From Lactiplantibacillus pingfangensis (lineage in GTDB: Bacteria > Bacillota > Bacilli > Lactobacillales > Lactobacillaceae), in assembly GCF_005404945.1 (NCBI RefSeq), contig NZ_BJDG01000010.1, forward strand, positions 1 through 64,000: a DNA stretch of 64,000 bases, written 5' to 3'. The first letter of the stretch is position 1. Each line of letters starts with the position of its first letter. The notes below the pieces were generated by a model, which did not search any database, was not told the DNA's origin, and was given only the letters and a program-made list of their open reading frames with translations. A program made the position numbers and the translations under genes. Below are positions 1 to 8,395 of the stretch, one piece after another.

Positions 1-399
1 AATACCGAAATGAGGTCGCTTAGAGACAACAGTAAATTTATATTATTTCATCTGACAACTTGACAGGGCCTAGCGCACCACTCCTAGTACATAAACTTTC
101 ACGTTTTTGTTCTTGAGAGGCCACCACTTTCTCGGGGCAAATCTCATTAAAACAAGGTCCGTATTCAGCTTTAAATCTTTAGTTGAAAGCCAAGAGATTC
201 CCGTTGAATTAACATAATAATCAACCAAATCAGTGCCAAAACTCAAAACCTAAATACCCCGAATTGCGTGTTACTTAAATCACACTTCTAATATTAGAAT
301 GAGTTGATTTTGATGACAGTTGTTGGTGAAAAAGGCGTTAACGGCCGGAAGCGGCAATATGCTACTAATCTTCATCACCAAAACACTACTATGACCACT
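1..399. other. Left-edge non-coding stretch with a repeat remnant
   Basis: No convincing gene is seen in these 399 bases. Bases about 340-378 (ggccggaagcgg followed by actaatcttcat) match the right-hand flank of the 180-bp structured repeat at 17728-17914, so this is probably the decayed end of another copy. The rest is AT-rich with no recognised RNA or promoter. Confidence 0.4.
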
Positions 400-1170
400 C
401 TAGCGATACAATCCGAACATTAAGATACCAGCCGCAATGGCGACATTCAATGATTCTGCGCGTCCCTTGATTGGAATATAAAGATTTTTATCAGTCAACG
501 CCAAGAGTTCATCGCTCATGCCATTGCCTTCGTTCCCCATGACCAAGCCAAATGAGTCTGGGGCTTTAATGTCCAAGTATTGTGCGGCCTCTGGATTCAA
601 TTCGGACCCATACACTGGTTTGCCTTGTGACTGCAATAATTTGACAAAATCAGTCAGGTCAGTACTAATCAATTGTAAATGGAATTGACTGCCCTGCATC
701 GCACGCTCAACTTTGGGTTGATGAATATCAACTGTTCCTGTCCCAAAAGCTACGCCGGCAAAGCCGGCGGCATCGGCAGTCCGCACCATCGTCCCAATAT
801 TGCCGGGATCTTGCACGTTATCCAGTAGTAGCCATGGTCGACTCAAATCAAGCTTGGCGAGTGGATCAGCGACTGGCTTCGGCAAGACTGCCAGCGCAAA
901 CACCCCTTGTGGCGTCACGGTCGCACTAATGTGACTCGCAACTTCTTCCGAGATTTCAATGAGTGCTGGAAAATGAGTCAAATCAGGCTCAGTTGCCAAT
1001 TGTTTTTCCGTGATTAGCAACGTTTTGATTGAAACTTTAGCTTTAACGGCTTCGTTAACTAAATGCCAACCATCCAATAAATATAAGCCTTGTTGTTTAC
1101 GTCCTTTTTTAGTTTGGAGCTTTTTCCACGCTTTTACATGTACATTTTGCAACGAATTAATTTTTTCCAT
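400..1170 (-). CDS. TrmH/SpoU-family rRNA or tRNA 2'-O-methyltransferase
   Basis: Predicted S-adenosylmethionine-dependent RNA ribose methyltransferase with the SPOUT trefoil-knot fold, 256 residues. The N-terminal part resembles the substrate-binding domain of the family (KGRKQQGLYLLDG near residues 22-34). The three SpoU motifs are visible: LLLDNVQDPGNIGTMVRTAD in the middle, VMGNEGNGMS, and IPIKGRAESLNVAIAAGI near the C terminus. The RNA target cannot be told from sequence. It is divergent from acyP, the usual neighbour in lactobacilli. The start is an ATG at 1170; the upstream SD (GGGAAG) is weak. Confidence 0.9.
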   Translation of the reverse strand: MEKINSLQNVHVKAWKKLQTKKGRKQQGLYLLDGWHLVNEAVKAKVSIKTLLITEKQLATEPDLTHFPALIEISEEVASHISATVTPQGVFALAVLPKPVADPLAKLDLSRPWLLLDNVQDPGNIGTMVRTADAAGFAGVAFGTGTVDIHQPKVERAMQGSQFHLQLISTDLTDFVKLLQSQGKPVYGSELNPEAAQYLDIKAPDSFGLVMGNEGNGMSDELLALTDKNLYIPIKGRAESLNVAIAAGILMFGLYR

Positions 1171-1221
1171 GGACTTAACTTCCCATCCTGCGCTATTTTC
1201 ATAAGTATAGCATATCGCTTG

Positions 1222-1256
1222 GAAAGAATTTCCATGCTATTATATTAGTATGGTGC
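1222..1256 (+). promoter_or_regulatory. Probable promoter of acyP
   Basis: TTGGAA and TATATT hexamers are separated by about 16 bases upstream of acyP, in the intergenic space shared with the divergent methyltransferase gene. Only the match to sigma-A consensus supports it. Confidence 0.4.
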
Positions 1257-1310
1257 CGTTAGTCATTAGCGACAAGCCGCACCCTGATGTTTTTAAAAGG
1301 AAGTGACAAT

Positions 1311-1583
1311 ATGCGTGCAGTAACACTCCAAGCCAGCGGTCGTGTGCAAGGTGTTGGTTTTCGTTGGGCAACCAAAGTCGCTGCGGATAAATGTGGCGTT
1401 AACGGGATCGTCCGTAATTTAATGGATGGCTCAGTTTTTATTGAAGCTGAGGGTGAAGATCAACGTGTCCAAGTTTTTATTGATGTGATCAAGCAATCAC
1501 CAACTGATTTCGGCAAGGTCACCAAATTAATTGTCAACGACGTTGAGCCGCAAAATTATCATAATTTTCGGATAACTAATTGA
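1311..1583 (+). CDS. acyP: Acylphosphatase
   Basis: Small cytosolic enzyme that hydrolyses carboxyl-phosphate bonds (acyl phosphates), 90 residues, the usual family length. The signature GRVQGVGFRWATK near residues 8-20 holds the catalytic arginine, and the NGIVRNLMDGSVFIEAEG segment holds the second signature with the catalytic asparagine. The open frame extends to 1287, but AAGGAAGTG just before the ATG at 1311 marks the real start. It is followed 63 bases later by yidC, and both are probably transcribed from the promoter before acyP. Confidence 0.95.
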   Translation: MRAVTLQASGRVQGVGFRWATKVAADKCGVNGIVRNLMDGSVFIEAEGEDQRVQVFIDVIKQSPTDFGKVTKLIVNDVEPQNYHNFRITN

Positions 1584-1646
1584 AATCCCTTACCGTCTCT
1601 AGTATCATCATGTTTATATGACTAAAATAAAGGGGATTAATATCTA

Positions 1647-2576
1647 GTGAAAAATAAAAAAGCCCTCACCGTCACGGTGGCACTATCCAGTTTAGTGTTC
1701 TTTCTAAGTGGCTGTGTGCAGGTTAAAAATGGTAAACCATACGGCTTCGTTTACGATTACTTAGCGCGACCTGGTCAAGCCGTCATGCAATGGTTAGCCC
1801 AACTCTTTGGCAACAACTATGGCTGGGCCATCATTGGGTTGACGGTCATTGTGCGGTTGGTCTTATTACCAATGATGATCAACCAACAACGCAAGTCAAC
1901 CTATCAACAAGAAAAAATGTCTGCGGTTAAGCCACAATTGGCAGTCATTCAGGAACGCCAAAAAGCGGCAACGACCCAAGAAGAAAAAGCCGCTGCTAGC
2001 AACGACATGATGGCGTTGTATAAGGCAAACGGCATCAGTATGACTGGTGGGATTGGTTGTTTACCGTTACTGATTCAATTTCCAGTTTTCTCGGCGCTGT
2101 ATTATGCCATTCGCTACTCCCCTGAACTTTCCAGTGCTAAATTCATGGGTATCGCATTAGGTCATTCCAGCTTCTTATTGGCAGTGCTTGCCTTCTTGTC
2201 CTACTTGGCACAAGGCTATCTGTCAATGATTGGGATTCCAGACGAACAAAAGAAAACCATGCGAACCATGTTAGTGGTTAGTCCAGTTATGATTTTATTC
2301 GTCACGATGTCTGCCCCTGCCGGATTAGGGTTGTATTTCTTCGTCGGTGGGCTATTCGCTTGCTTGCAAACATTGATCATCAATTACTTCCGACCACGGA
2401 TTCGTCGTGAAGTCGAAGAAGAACTTAAGAAACATCCAATTAAGACGCCAACGCCGACTGCTGCTAAGTCGGTCAAAGCAACGGAACAAACGGTTGAAAC
2501 TAACGCGCCCAAGAATCGCAATGCACGGCCAAACGAAGGTCGTAATGCTGGTAAACAGCAACGACATCATCGTTAA
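1647..2576 (+). CDS. yidC: Membrane protein insertase YidC/OxaA (lipoprotein form)
   Basis: Inserts and helps fold membrane proteins, with or after the Sec translocon. It has 309 residues, with an N-terminal lipoprotein signal ending in the lipobox LSGC (Cys23), then the 60KD_IMP core of about five membrane segments (residues about 55-250). A conserved Arg occurs in the first core helix (GLTVIVRLVLLP). The C-terminal tail of about 60 residues is Lys/Arg-rich, as in ribosome-contacting YidC2-type proteins. The start is a GTG at 1647 with AGGGG upstream. It is downstream of acyP and ends at a strong bidirectional terminator. Confidence 0.95.
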   Translation: MKNKKALTVTVALSSLVFFLSGCVQVKNGKPYGFVYDYLARPGQAVMQWLAQLFGNNYGWAIIGLTVIVRLVLLPMMINQQRKSTYQQEKMSAVKPQLAVIQERQKAATTQEEKAAASNDMMALYKANGISMTGGIGCLPLLIQFPVFSALYYAIRYSPELSSAKFMGIALGHSSFLLAVLAFLSYLAQGYLSMIGIPDEQKKTMRTMLVVSPVMILFVTMSAPAGLGLYFFVGGLFACLQTLIINYFRPRIRREVEEELKKHPIKTPTPTAAKSVKATEQTVETNAPKNRNARPNEGRNAGKQQRHHR

Positions 2577-2585
2577 TTAGGACGC

Positions 2586-2629
2586 AAAAAACGTCACTCG
2601 CCAAAATTTTTGGCTGGTGACGTTTTTTT
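2586..2629. terminator. Bidirectional intrinsic terminator between yidC and rgg-type gene
   Basis: AAACGTCAC and GTGACGTTT arms enclose an inner GCCAAAA/TTTTGGC stem, with an A run before and a T run after, so it can end transcription from both convergent genes. Confidence 0.85.
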
Positions 2630-2632
2630 GAC

Positions 2633-3526
2633 TCATTTTTGCCGGTAACGCTTTGCTTCTGCCGTTCTAACTTGAATAATTGATCGCAAATTATTGTCCA
2701 AAAATGGCCGCTGCTGTTTCTCAACGGTCATAATTTCCATCAAGATCCGGTTACCGACCTGCCAATCACCAAAATAACAGTCCCAGAGTGCCAACCAAAC
2801 CTGTCGGGAAAACCGACCATCCCAATCTAAATCAGCCGGATCAATTGCCTCAAATTTTGGTTTCAACTCGCGAGCCAAATCAAAGGCCTTCGCACTCAAT
2901 AACACTTGAAAAACAGTCCCATAAAAAGCTAACAAATCAATCAATACTTTGAATGGATCTCCCCATGGCGTCAAATAGCGGTCACAATTAAGCGCCATTT
3001 TTGACATCAGTGGGGCCAAAGCTGCCAAACCGGCATCATTCATCGTTAGTGGTACTAGCACGTTGGCAAACTTGAGTTCCTGCAAGGTCCATGTGGGCGT
3101 TTCTTGTAGATGCTGATATGCGGGTAAAATCGCCGCTGTCATCCCGAACTGTGCCCGATCAAAGCTCAATAATTTTATTTGCATATAGCTTGCGACTAAA
3201 CGGTCATAGGCATGCGGACTCTGCTGATGGCCCTTGATCCACGCACTTAAAGCGGGAAAATTTTGTTGCTCATAATAACGAGCCGTTTGACTCAAAGCTT
3301 GGTCTAATGGCGATGATTGATAGTGCTGATGAATAAAGCGAAACTCATCTACCGAGATGGCTAGATTATCCAAAATTTCAAAGAGTTTACTGGCACTAAT
3401 ATCATATTGACCACTTTCAAACCGACTTGCGAACGAGCGTGAGATGATGCCACTATAAATTGCGGCTTGCGTTAACCCCTTTGCCAGTCGCAATTGCTTA
3501 ATCGTTACCCCTAAACCATCTGCCAT
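2633..3526 (-). CDS. Rgg/GadR/MutR-family transcriptional regulator
   Basis: Cytosolic regulator of 297 residues. An N-terminal XRE-type helix-turn-helix (residues about 5-60, LGVTIKQLRLAKGLTQAAIYSG) is followed by a long all-helical C-terminal region of the kind that binds short peptides in Rgg proteins. Rgg regulators often respond to secreted peptide pheromones, but no obvious peptide gene was found beside it. It is divergent from an MFS transporter, and a perfect palindrome lies 19 bases upstream of its start codon. The ATG at 3526 has AGGAGGG in front. The effector and target are inferred only from position. Confidence 0.8.
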   Translation of the reverse strand: MADGLGVTIKQLRLAKGLTQAAIYSGIISRSFASRFESGQYDISASKLFEILDNLAISVDEFRFIHQHYQSSPLDQALSQTARYYEQQNFPALSAWIKGHQQSPHAYDRLVASYMQIKLLSFDRAQFGMTAAILPAYQHLQETPTWTLQELKFANVLVPLTMNDAGLAALAPLMSKMALNCDRYLTPWGDPFKVLIDLLAFYGTVFQVLLSAKAFDLARELKPKFEAIDPADLDWDGRFSRQVWLALWDCYFGDWQVGNRILMEIMTVEKQQRPFLDNNLRSIIQVRTAEAKRYRQK

Positions 3527-3544
3527 GAGAACGCCCTCCTAAAT

Positions 3545-3560
3545 GTGGCATATATGCCAC
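3545..3560. promoter_or_regulatory. Perfect 16-bp palindrome, likely operator of the Rgg-type regulator
   Basis: GTGGCATATATGCCAC is a perfect dyad in the 104-bp space between the divergent regulator and MFS genes. Rgg proteins bind dyads of this size and shape near their targets. Binding here is inferred. Confidence 0.55.
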
Positions 3561-3630
3561 TCATTTAACGATTATCATACGCGTTCATCACCTATAATGC
3601 CATTATCAACTAGAAAGATGGTGGTCATCA

Positions 3631-4848
3631 ATGCTAACAACCTTAAAGAATCACACCTTGCAAACCTTAGCCAGCGCCAACTGCTTCGCCACCGTTGGCA
3701 TGAGTCTATTCAATATCATTTTACTCACCTACGCCAAGGGCTTCGTCCAGCCGAAACTTTTTGTCTCAATTGTGTCAATCGCGACCGTCTCTCCGTATGC
3801 ACTTAACGTTGTGATGGGCAACTTAGCGGACCGCACCACGGCTAAAGCTCCCTGGTTAATCGGGTCTAAATTTGCACAAGCGCTCGTTTATTTTGGCCTT
3901 TCCTTGATCATTAACCAACAAACCGTCGTAACTTTTGCCATCGTTGTGACCTTAAATATCATCGCCACGTTGCTCGGCAATTACGGCAGCAGTTTATTCA
4001 ATGTCATCATTCAAAATCGCATTAGCGCAACGGATCGGCAACAAGTCTTCGGCTTTAATCAAAGCGTTGGGACGATCATGGCTCCCGTTGGTCAAAGCAT
4101 CGGTGTATTTATTATCGCCGCCACTCATAATTACGCCTTAGCTGGGGTGATCAATGGCTGCAGCTTTCTCGCCGCCGCAATCAGTCTGCTCATTGGCTAT
4201 CGTACAATTGTCACAATCGTCCCAGCCACGGCCCAACCGAGCCTCGCAACAATTTGGCAGCTGGCAAAAGGCGCGTTACAACGGGCGACACAATTACCTG
4301 CCACGAGCTTTCTTGGGATTATCATGTTGCTTAATATTTTGGCCATGAGTATTGATACCGTCTTGAACTTGTATTTTATCACCGCAGCGCCAAAGTTTGG
4401 TCTCCATTACGCCACTGCCATTTTAATTACTAACCTCATCTTCATGACCGGCAGCGTGCTTGGTGGCATTTCAAGTCATACATGGTTAGACCACTTTAGT
4501 TTCCGGCAGTTGACCCTACTCACCACGATCACCATCGGCGCCGTTTACTTAGTGCTTTTAGGCTTGCCAAACTTCCTATTAATCATGTTGACACTATTCG
4601 GCAGTGCTTTTTGTACCGGCAAATTAGATCCTAAAATGATTGCCTTACTCACCACCAACGTCGCCCCCAACTTGACTGGTACTGTCTTAGGACTGGTCAG
4701 CACAACCGTCACGATTGCCGCACCCGTGGGCAGCATCGGACTTGTCTTAGGTTACACGCTCATCGGTGCCCAAGCCGCCTTTATCATCGCGGTCTGTCTG
4801 GCTTTGGCTATCAGCTTATGGCTGTGTTTGACACGCGCTTTAGCTTGA
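3631..4848 (+). CDS. MFS transporter
   Basis: Major facilitator superfamily membrane protein of 405 residues with about 12 predicted membrane segments. The loop between segments 2 and 3 has GNLADRTTAKAP, a variant of the MFS motif A (G-x-L-[AS]-D-R). The overall form suits a small-molecule or drug exporter, and the substrate is not known. It is divergent from the Rgg-type regulator and shares the palindrome, so it is the likely regulated gene. The ATG at 3631 has a GGTGG element upstream. Confidence 0.8.
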   Translation: MLTTLKNHTLQTLASANCFATVGMSLFNIILLTYAKGFVQPKLFVSIVSIATVSPYALNVVMGNLADRTTAKAPWLIGSKFAQALVYFGLSLIINQQTVVTFAIVVTLNIIATLLGNYGSSLFNVIIQNRISATDRQQVFGFNQSVGTIMAPVGQSIGVFIIAATHNYALAGVINGCSFLAAAISLLIGYRTIVTIVPATAQPSLATIWQLAKGALQRATQLPATSFLGIIMLLNILAMSIDTVLNLYFITAAPKFGLHYATAILITNLIFMTGSVLGGISSHTWLDHFSFRQLTLLTTITIGAVYLVLLGLPNFLLIMLTLFGSAFCTGKLDPKMIALLTTNVAPNLTGTVLGLVSTTVTIAAPVGSIGLVLGYTLIGAQAAFIIAVCLALAISLWLCLTRALA

Positions 4849-4872
4849 AACTCAGTAAACAAGCCAAGCGAC

Positions 4873-4896
4873 AAAAAAACGCCCATAATGGACGTT
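4873..4896 (-). terminator. Intrinsic terminator of menA
   Basis: Read on the minus strand, an ACGTCCA/TGGGCGT hairpin with one mismatch is followed by seven T. It lies just after the menA stop codon. Confidence 0.6.
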
Positions 4897-4904
4897 TGCT
4901 TGTG

Positions 4905-5870
4905 TTAAAAGATAATGCCAATAATTAGTCCTAACAGCTGCATCCCTTGAAATAACATCAAGTTTTGCGGTGCGGTGTTGAAGGTGGTCTCCTTGATTTG
5001 AACAGCGTTAAAGGCTTTAATGTTTTTGAGAATCTTTGGTAAAACTAATAAAACTAATAATTGATAAATTGGTAATAACTGTAATACCACACTAATAATC
5101 ACTGGCACATAGGCTAGTAAAGCCAAGGTATCATACGTCTTCAGCGCGCGTGGTTTCCCAATATAATAAGGCACCGTATAACGCTTGTTACGAACATCTT
5201 GATCTAAATCACAAATATTGTCAGCTAACATAATGTTAGAAACCAAGAAAATGTTTGGCATCCCAACTAGAATCATAACCAAAATATTTTGTAAGTTCCC
5301 GACAATCGCAAAATGTGGCCAAGCAAATGTGAATCCCATTAGCACCGGTGTTGCCACATTCATATAAACAGCTAAGAAGAAGACCCCAAAGCCTTCAACT
5401 GTCCCGGACAACAATTCGCCAAGTGGAAAACGTGAGAATGGTACTGGGCCATAAGTATAGAAGACGGCCACGCCAATGGCCGCTGCACCCATGAATAATA
5501 ATAGCAAATTCGTTTTAAAAACTAGTACGATTCCCAAGATGATTGCCGTAGCCAACATGATTAAGACCATGCGTAATGACCGTTTTGGTGATAAGTGTTC
5601 GCGCCCAATAATATTATAAGTATCGCGATAATGTAAATCGACTGCTAAAAAGTAATCTTGCACATTATTGAAACCCGTCACGAATAAGGCAATTGACACT
5701 TGCGCAATTAAATAAATCAGTGAATTGACCCAATTAAACGCGTGAAAATAATAAATAGAGAATAAAATCCCGATAAAATATGGCACGACACTAGCCGCTT
5801 TTGCATTTAGCCGAATGAATTGCAAGAAGATCTTGAAAGTCATTGGCTGATAAGTTGTTTCGTTCGACAA
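4905..5870 (-). CDS. menA: UbiA-family prenyltransferase, probably 1,4-dihydroxy-2-naphthoate prenyltransferase
   Basis: Integral membrane enzyme of 321 residues that joins a polyprenyl diphosphate to an aromatic acceptor. In lactobacilli this is usually exogenous 1,4-dihydroxy-2-naphthoate, giving menaquinone precursors. About eight to nine membrane helices are visible. The two Asp-rich sites of UbiA proteins are seen as NVQDYFLAVDLHYRDT (residues about 69-84) and DNICDLDQDVRNKRYT (about 217-232). No other men gene is present in the window, so the quinone ring is probably made elsewhere or taken up. The start appears to be TTG at 5870 with a GGGGGG element upstream. Confidence 0.85.
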   Translation of the reverse strand: MSNETTYQPMTFKIFLQFIRLNAKAASVVPYFIGILFSIYYFHAFNWVNSLIYLIAQVSIALFVTGFNNVQDYFLAVDLHYRDTYNIIGREHLSPKRSLRMVLIMLATAIILGIVLVFKTNLLLLFMGAAAIGVAVFYTYGPVPFSRFPLGELLSGTVEGFGVFFLAVYMNVATPVLMGFTFAWPHFAIVGNLQNILVMILVGMPNIFLVSNIMLADNICDLDQDVRNKRYTVPYYIGKPRALKTYDTLALLAYVPVIISVVLQLLPIYQLLVLLVLPKILKNIKAFNAVQIKETTFNTAPQNLMLFQGMQLLGLIIGIIF

Positions 5871-5963
5871 CTGTTACGCCCCCCGATTAAAAATTACTGC
5901 TCTTTCACTATAACAGTCTTTGAGGCTTGTGAAAACCATGGCAAACACTTTAACGGGTAAAAA

Positions 5964-6132
5964 CTTCCGCCTACCGGGGACTTCGTTTGGGGCTGGCACG
6001 CCATGAACCAGTTTTGAGCCAAAAAGCGGTCTCAAAAGCTGGTTTTTGACTAACCGCGGACAAACCACCGCGCTAAGTCAAACGCCACGGCTGAGCCCCA
6101 AACGAAGCCCCCTCACGGCTAGCGATGTGCAT
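5964..6132. repeat. Dispersed structured repeat, family A, copy 1
   Basis: This 169-bp element has near-complementary ends (CTTCGTTTGGGGCT on the left, AGCCCCAAACGAAG on the right). Two inner hairpins are seen: ACCAG-TTTTGAG with CTCAAAA-CTGGT, and TTTGACT/AGTCAAA closing an inner CGCGG/CCGCG. A second copy at 17182-17350 has the same order of arms. It lies between menA and the histidine kinase gene and contains no gene. Confidence 0.85.
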
Positions 6133-6319
6133 TGCTTTGAATGACCAGTCACCTAAAAATGTTGGTCAGGGACTTGCTGACCGAACTGGTGACCGTCTCA
6201 ACTTAACTCTGTCAGGACGTGCTGTCATATTTGTTAGCTAGCACCAACTAAAGTTGCTTTTCCCTTTAATTTTTCTTCAAATTCTTGTTTCTTGGCAAAC
6301 TGCCTCTCTCCATTTGATG

Positions 6320-6392
6320 CGTGGCAGCTCAATCAGAAATGACTAGTTCTTCTTTGTAATCAATCTTCCTATCGAAATTTTTTTACACTAGC
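6320..6392. repeat. Dispersed repeat segment C, copy 1
   Basis: This AT-rich segment (cagaaatgactagttcttc, aatcaatcttccta, tttttacacta) is clearly related to 17985-18059, which abuts the tmcAL stop codon. Its function is unknown. It may be a flank carried with the larger repeats. Confidence 0.6.
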
Positions 6393-6414
6393 AAATACTT
6401 CTTTCAAGTTAAAC

Positions 6415-6470
6415 AAAGACGAGGTTGAAAAAACAAAAAGGTTCATAAACACTGTCTCATTAGTAACTGA
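6415..6470. repeat. Dispersed repeat segment D, copy 1
   Basis: aggttgaaaaaacaaaaagg with aaacactgtctca resembles 25814-25862 (aggttgaaaggacaaaagag with gacactgtcagat). In both places it precedes a family B repeat. Confidence 0.5.
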
Positions 6471-6520
6471 GACTTAATTGACTCGTGGTAGGACGGTCTC
6501 TTCTAAACTTAATAGCTGAA

Positions 6521-6689
6521 GGCTGGGACTGATAGCATCGGTCGTGATGGTGGCGTTAATCGGCCGTTTTTGCCGATTTTACACCACGGACGGTCCGGGA
6601 CACGTGCGATTTTTGCAAGGGTGCCGGGCGAGGGCCAAGACGACCTTGGCTTGGCCCGGTCCCACGGCCGCATGTTATCAGTCCCAGCC
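6521..6689. repeat. Dispersed branched-hairpin repeat, family B, copy 1
   Basis: The terminal inverted repeat is perfect over 14 bp (GGCTGGGACTGATA / TATCAGTCCCAGCC). Three hairpins lie inside: AATCGGC/GCCGATT at 6558-6578, an imperfect CCGGGACAC arm pair, and GGGCCAAG/CTTGGCCC at 6632-6657. Copies at 17728-17914 and 26092-26277 share the layout. Short open frames that cross it are by-products of its GC content. Confidence 0.9.
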
Positions 6690-6710
6690 GGAAGTGGTTG
6701 CCATCAACTA

Positions 6711-6740
6711 AAAAAAAGACGCCCACAATTGCAGGCGTCC
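6711..6740 (-). terminator. Intrinsic terminator of the arlRS-like operon
   Basis: On the minus strand a GACGCC/GGCGTC stem is followed by eight T, ending just downstream of the kinase stop codon. Confidence 0.85.
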
Positions 6741-6748
6741 AGATCAAA

Positions 6749-8395
6749 CTATTTTGTTGGTGAATCATGTTCGTGGTCATCGAGTGGTTGTTCATCAGGA
6801 TCTTGAACAGCCGGCCGAATGCCAGCGGGTCGCTCTGATTTGGCGATCTTTTCGACGGCATCCGTATCCGCTTCGGCTTTCTCCAAAAGTTGTGGATCTT
6901 TCAAAATTGGCAAATGGAATCGGAAAATTGATCCCTGGCCAACAACGGACTCAACACTGACGCGACCATGATAGCCTTCAACCAGTCGTTGTGCGATCGA
7001 CAAACCGAGGCCATTACCACCCTTATCCCGGCTCCGAGCCTTATCGACTCGATAGAACCGATTGAAGACCCGATCCAAGTTATCTTTCGAAATCCCTTCA
7101 CCGAAGTCTTGAACCGCCACTTCAATATAGCGCCGATCCGTTGACAACGAGAGATGAATTTCTTTACGCTTCGTCGAATATTTCACCGCGTTATCCAGCA
7201 AAATAATGAGAATCTGTTCCAAATGATTCCGATAAATTTGCGCATAAACCGGTCGTTTAACATCATCATCAAACGTGAAAGTAAAATCAGGATGGATCAT
7301 CTTAAAGTCATTAAACGCCTGCGTGACTAACTTTTGCACATCCGTCGTCTCATGACTAAAGTTGATTTCAAGCTGTTCTGCACGCGATAAGTCCAACATT
7401 TCTTGAACTAAGCTCTGCATCCGTTGGGTTTCAGACAAGCTCGCCGATAATGATTCCGCCAAAACTTGCGGATCATCTTTGCCCCAGCGGTTCAGCAACT
7501 CCATGTGGCCTTGAATAATTGCCACAGGCGTCCGTAATTCATGTGAAACATCTTCAACGAATTGCTGTTGTTGCGTAATATAGCGTTGCATTTGATCAAG
7601 CATGTCATTAAACAAGACGGCTAAATCGGATAATTCATCATTCCGATTCAAATCTGGGACTCGCGAATCGGTTTGCGGGTCCAAATTGACCGCATTAATC
7701 GTTTTAGTAATCTTCTTCATTGGCCGCAATAAGAATGCCGCCAAGAAATAACCCAATAACGTGGCCCCAAAAATGGCAATCAAGGTCATCACAATAAAAA
7801 TCCACATTAAATTATGCGTTGTATTGTGATAATCTGCTAAATCGTCGGTCACTTGGGCATAACCGATTAATTTGTGGTTGGCTGCCGCATGAATTGGTGC
7901 CCGCCCAACTAATTCCGACTGACTGCCGTGCCCAACGAGTTGAATGGAACGGCTCGCGTTCTGCTTAAATTCATGGGTATCTTTACGCGAAATGTAGAGC
8001 GTAATGCCTTCTGGATCATAGACCGTCACGGCCAGATTCGTTCGCGACAAAGCCGTCAATTCAGAATCAGAAAAGATCTTAGTTTGTAAGGCGCCATGTT
8101 TACGGGCTTCCATGCCATCGGCCGGTTCAATATTGGCTTCCGGCTGAAGCTTGGCAGCTACCGTCTTAATGGTGAGCCCCTTTGACTCCGTGCGTAACGA
8201 TTGTTGGATCGTCGACACGGCACTGGCAACATCGCGTTGTTCTTGTCGGATCAAGAGGTTCGTGAAGCTCTTATACACCAACAATGAAAAACAAATAAAA
8301 ATGAGCGCGGTCCCAATTGCGGTCCCCAGCGCCCATTTCCATTTCAACGACCAACGTTTATGTTGCGTTGTCTTCGTTTGCGTTTCGTCAGTCAT
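6749..8395 (-). CDS. arlS: Sensor histidine kinase, ArlS-like
   Basis: Membrane kinase of 548 residues that phosphorylates the response regulator encoded just upstream. It has a membrane segment at about 21-42, an extracytoplasmic sensor region at about 50-190, and a second membrane segment at about 196-222. A HAMP linker and a HisKA domain with phospho-acceptor His285 (VEDVSHELRTP) follow. The HATPase domain shows an N box (LLDNAVKYS), a G1 box (DFGEGIS) and a G2 box (GGNGLGLSIAQRL). An acidic C-terminal tail of about 50 residues is not needed for the core fold. Its ATG overlaps the regulator stop codon by one base (TAATG), so the two are translationally coupled. The signal is unknown. Confidence 0.9.
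   Translation of the reverse strand: MTDETQTKTTQHKRWSLKWKWALGTAIGTALIFICFSLLVYKSFTNLLIRQEQRDVASAVSTIQQSLRTESKGLTIKTVAAKLQPEANIEPADGMEARKHGALQTKIFSDSELTALSRTNLAVTVYDPEGITLYISRKDTHEFKQNASRSIQLVGHGSQSELVGRAPIHAAANHKLIGYAQVTDDLADYHNTTHNLMWIFIVMTLIAIFGATLLGYFLAAFLLRPMKKITKTINAVNLDPQTDSRVPDLNRNDELSDLAVLFNDMLDQMQRYITQQQQFVEDVSHELRTPVAIIQGHMELLNRWGKDDPQVLAESLSASLSETQRMQSLVQEMLDLSRAEQLEINFSHETTDVQKLVTQAFNDFKMIHPDFTFTFDDDVKRPVYAQIYRNHLEQILIILLDNAVKYSTKRKEIHLSLSTDRRYIEVAVQDFGEGISKDNLDRVFNRFYRVDKARSRDKGGNGLGLSIAQRLVEGYHGRVSVESVVGQGSIFRFHLPILKDPQLLEKAEADTDAVEKIAKSERPAGIRPAVQDPDEQPLDDHEHDSPTK

Noticed and set aside
5874-6068. Open frames in the family A repeat (also 17119-17349)
   Set aside because: They are by-products of a structured repeat; the two copies do not preserve a reading frame with an SD.
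6556-6861. Open frames in the family B repeats (also 6570-6806, 26062-26268, 26122-26325)
   Set aside because: The repeat is preserved as paired arms with compensatory changes, not as codons.
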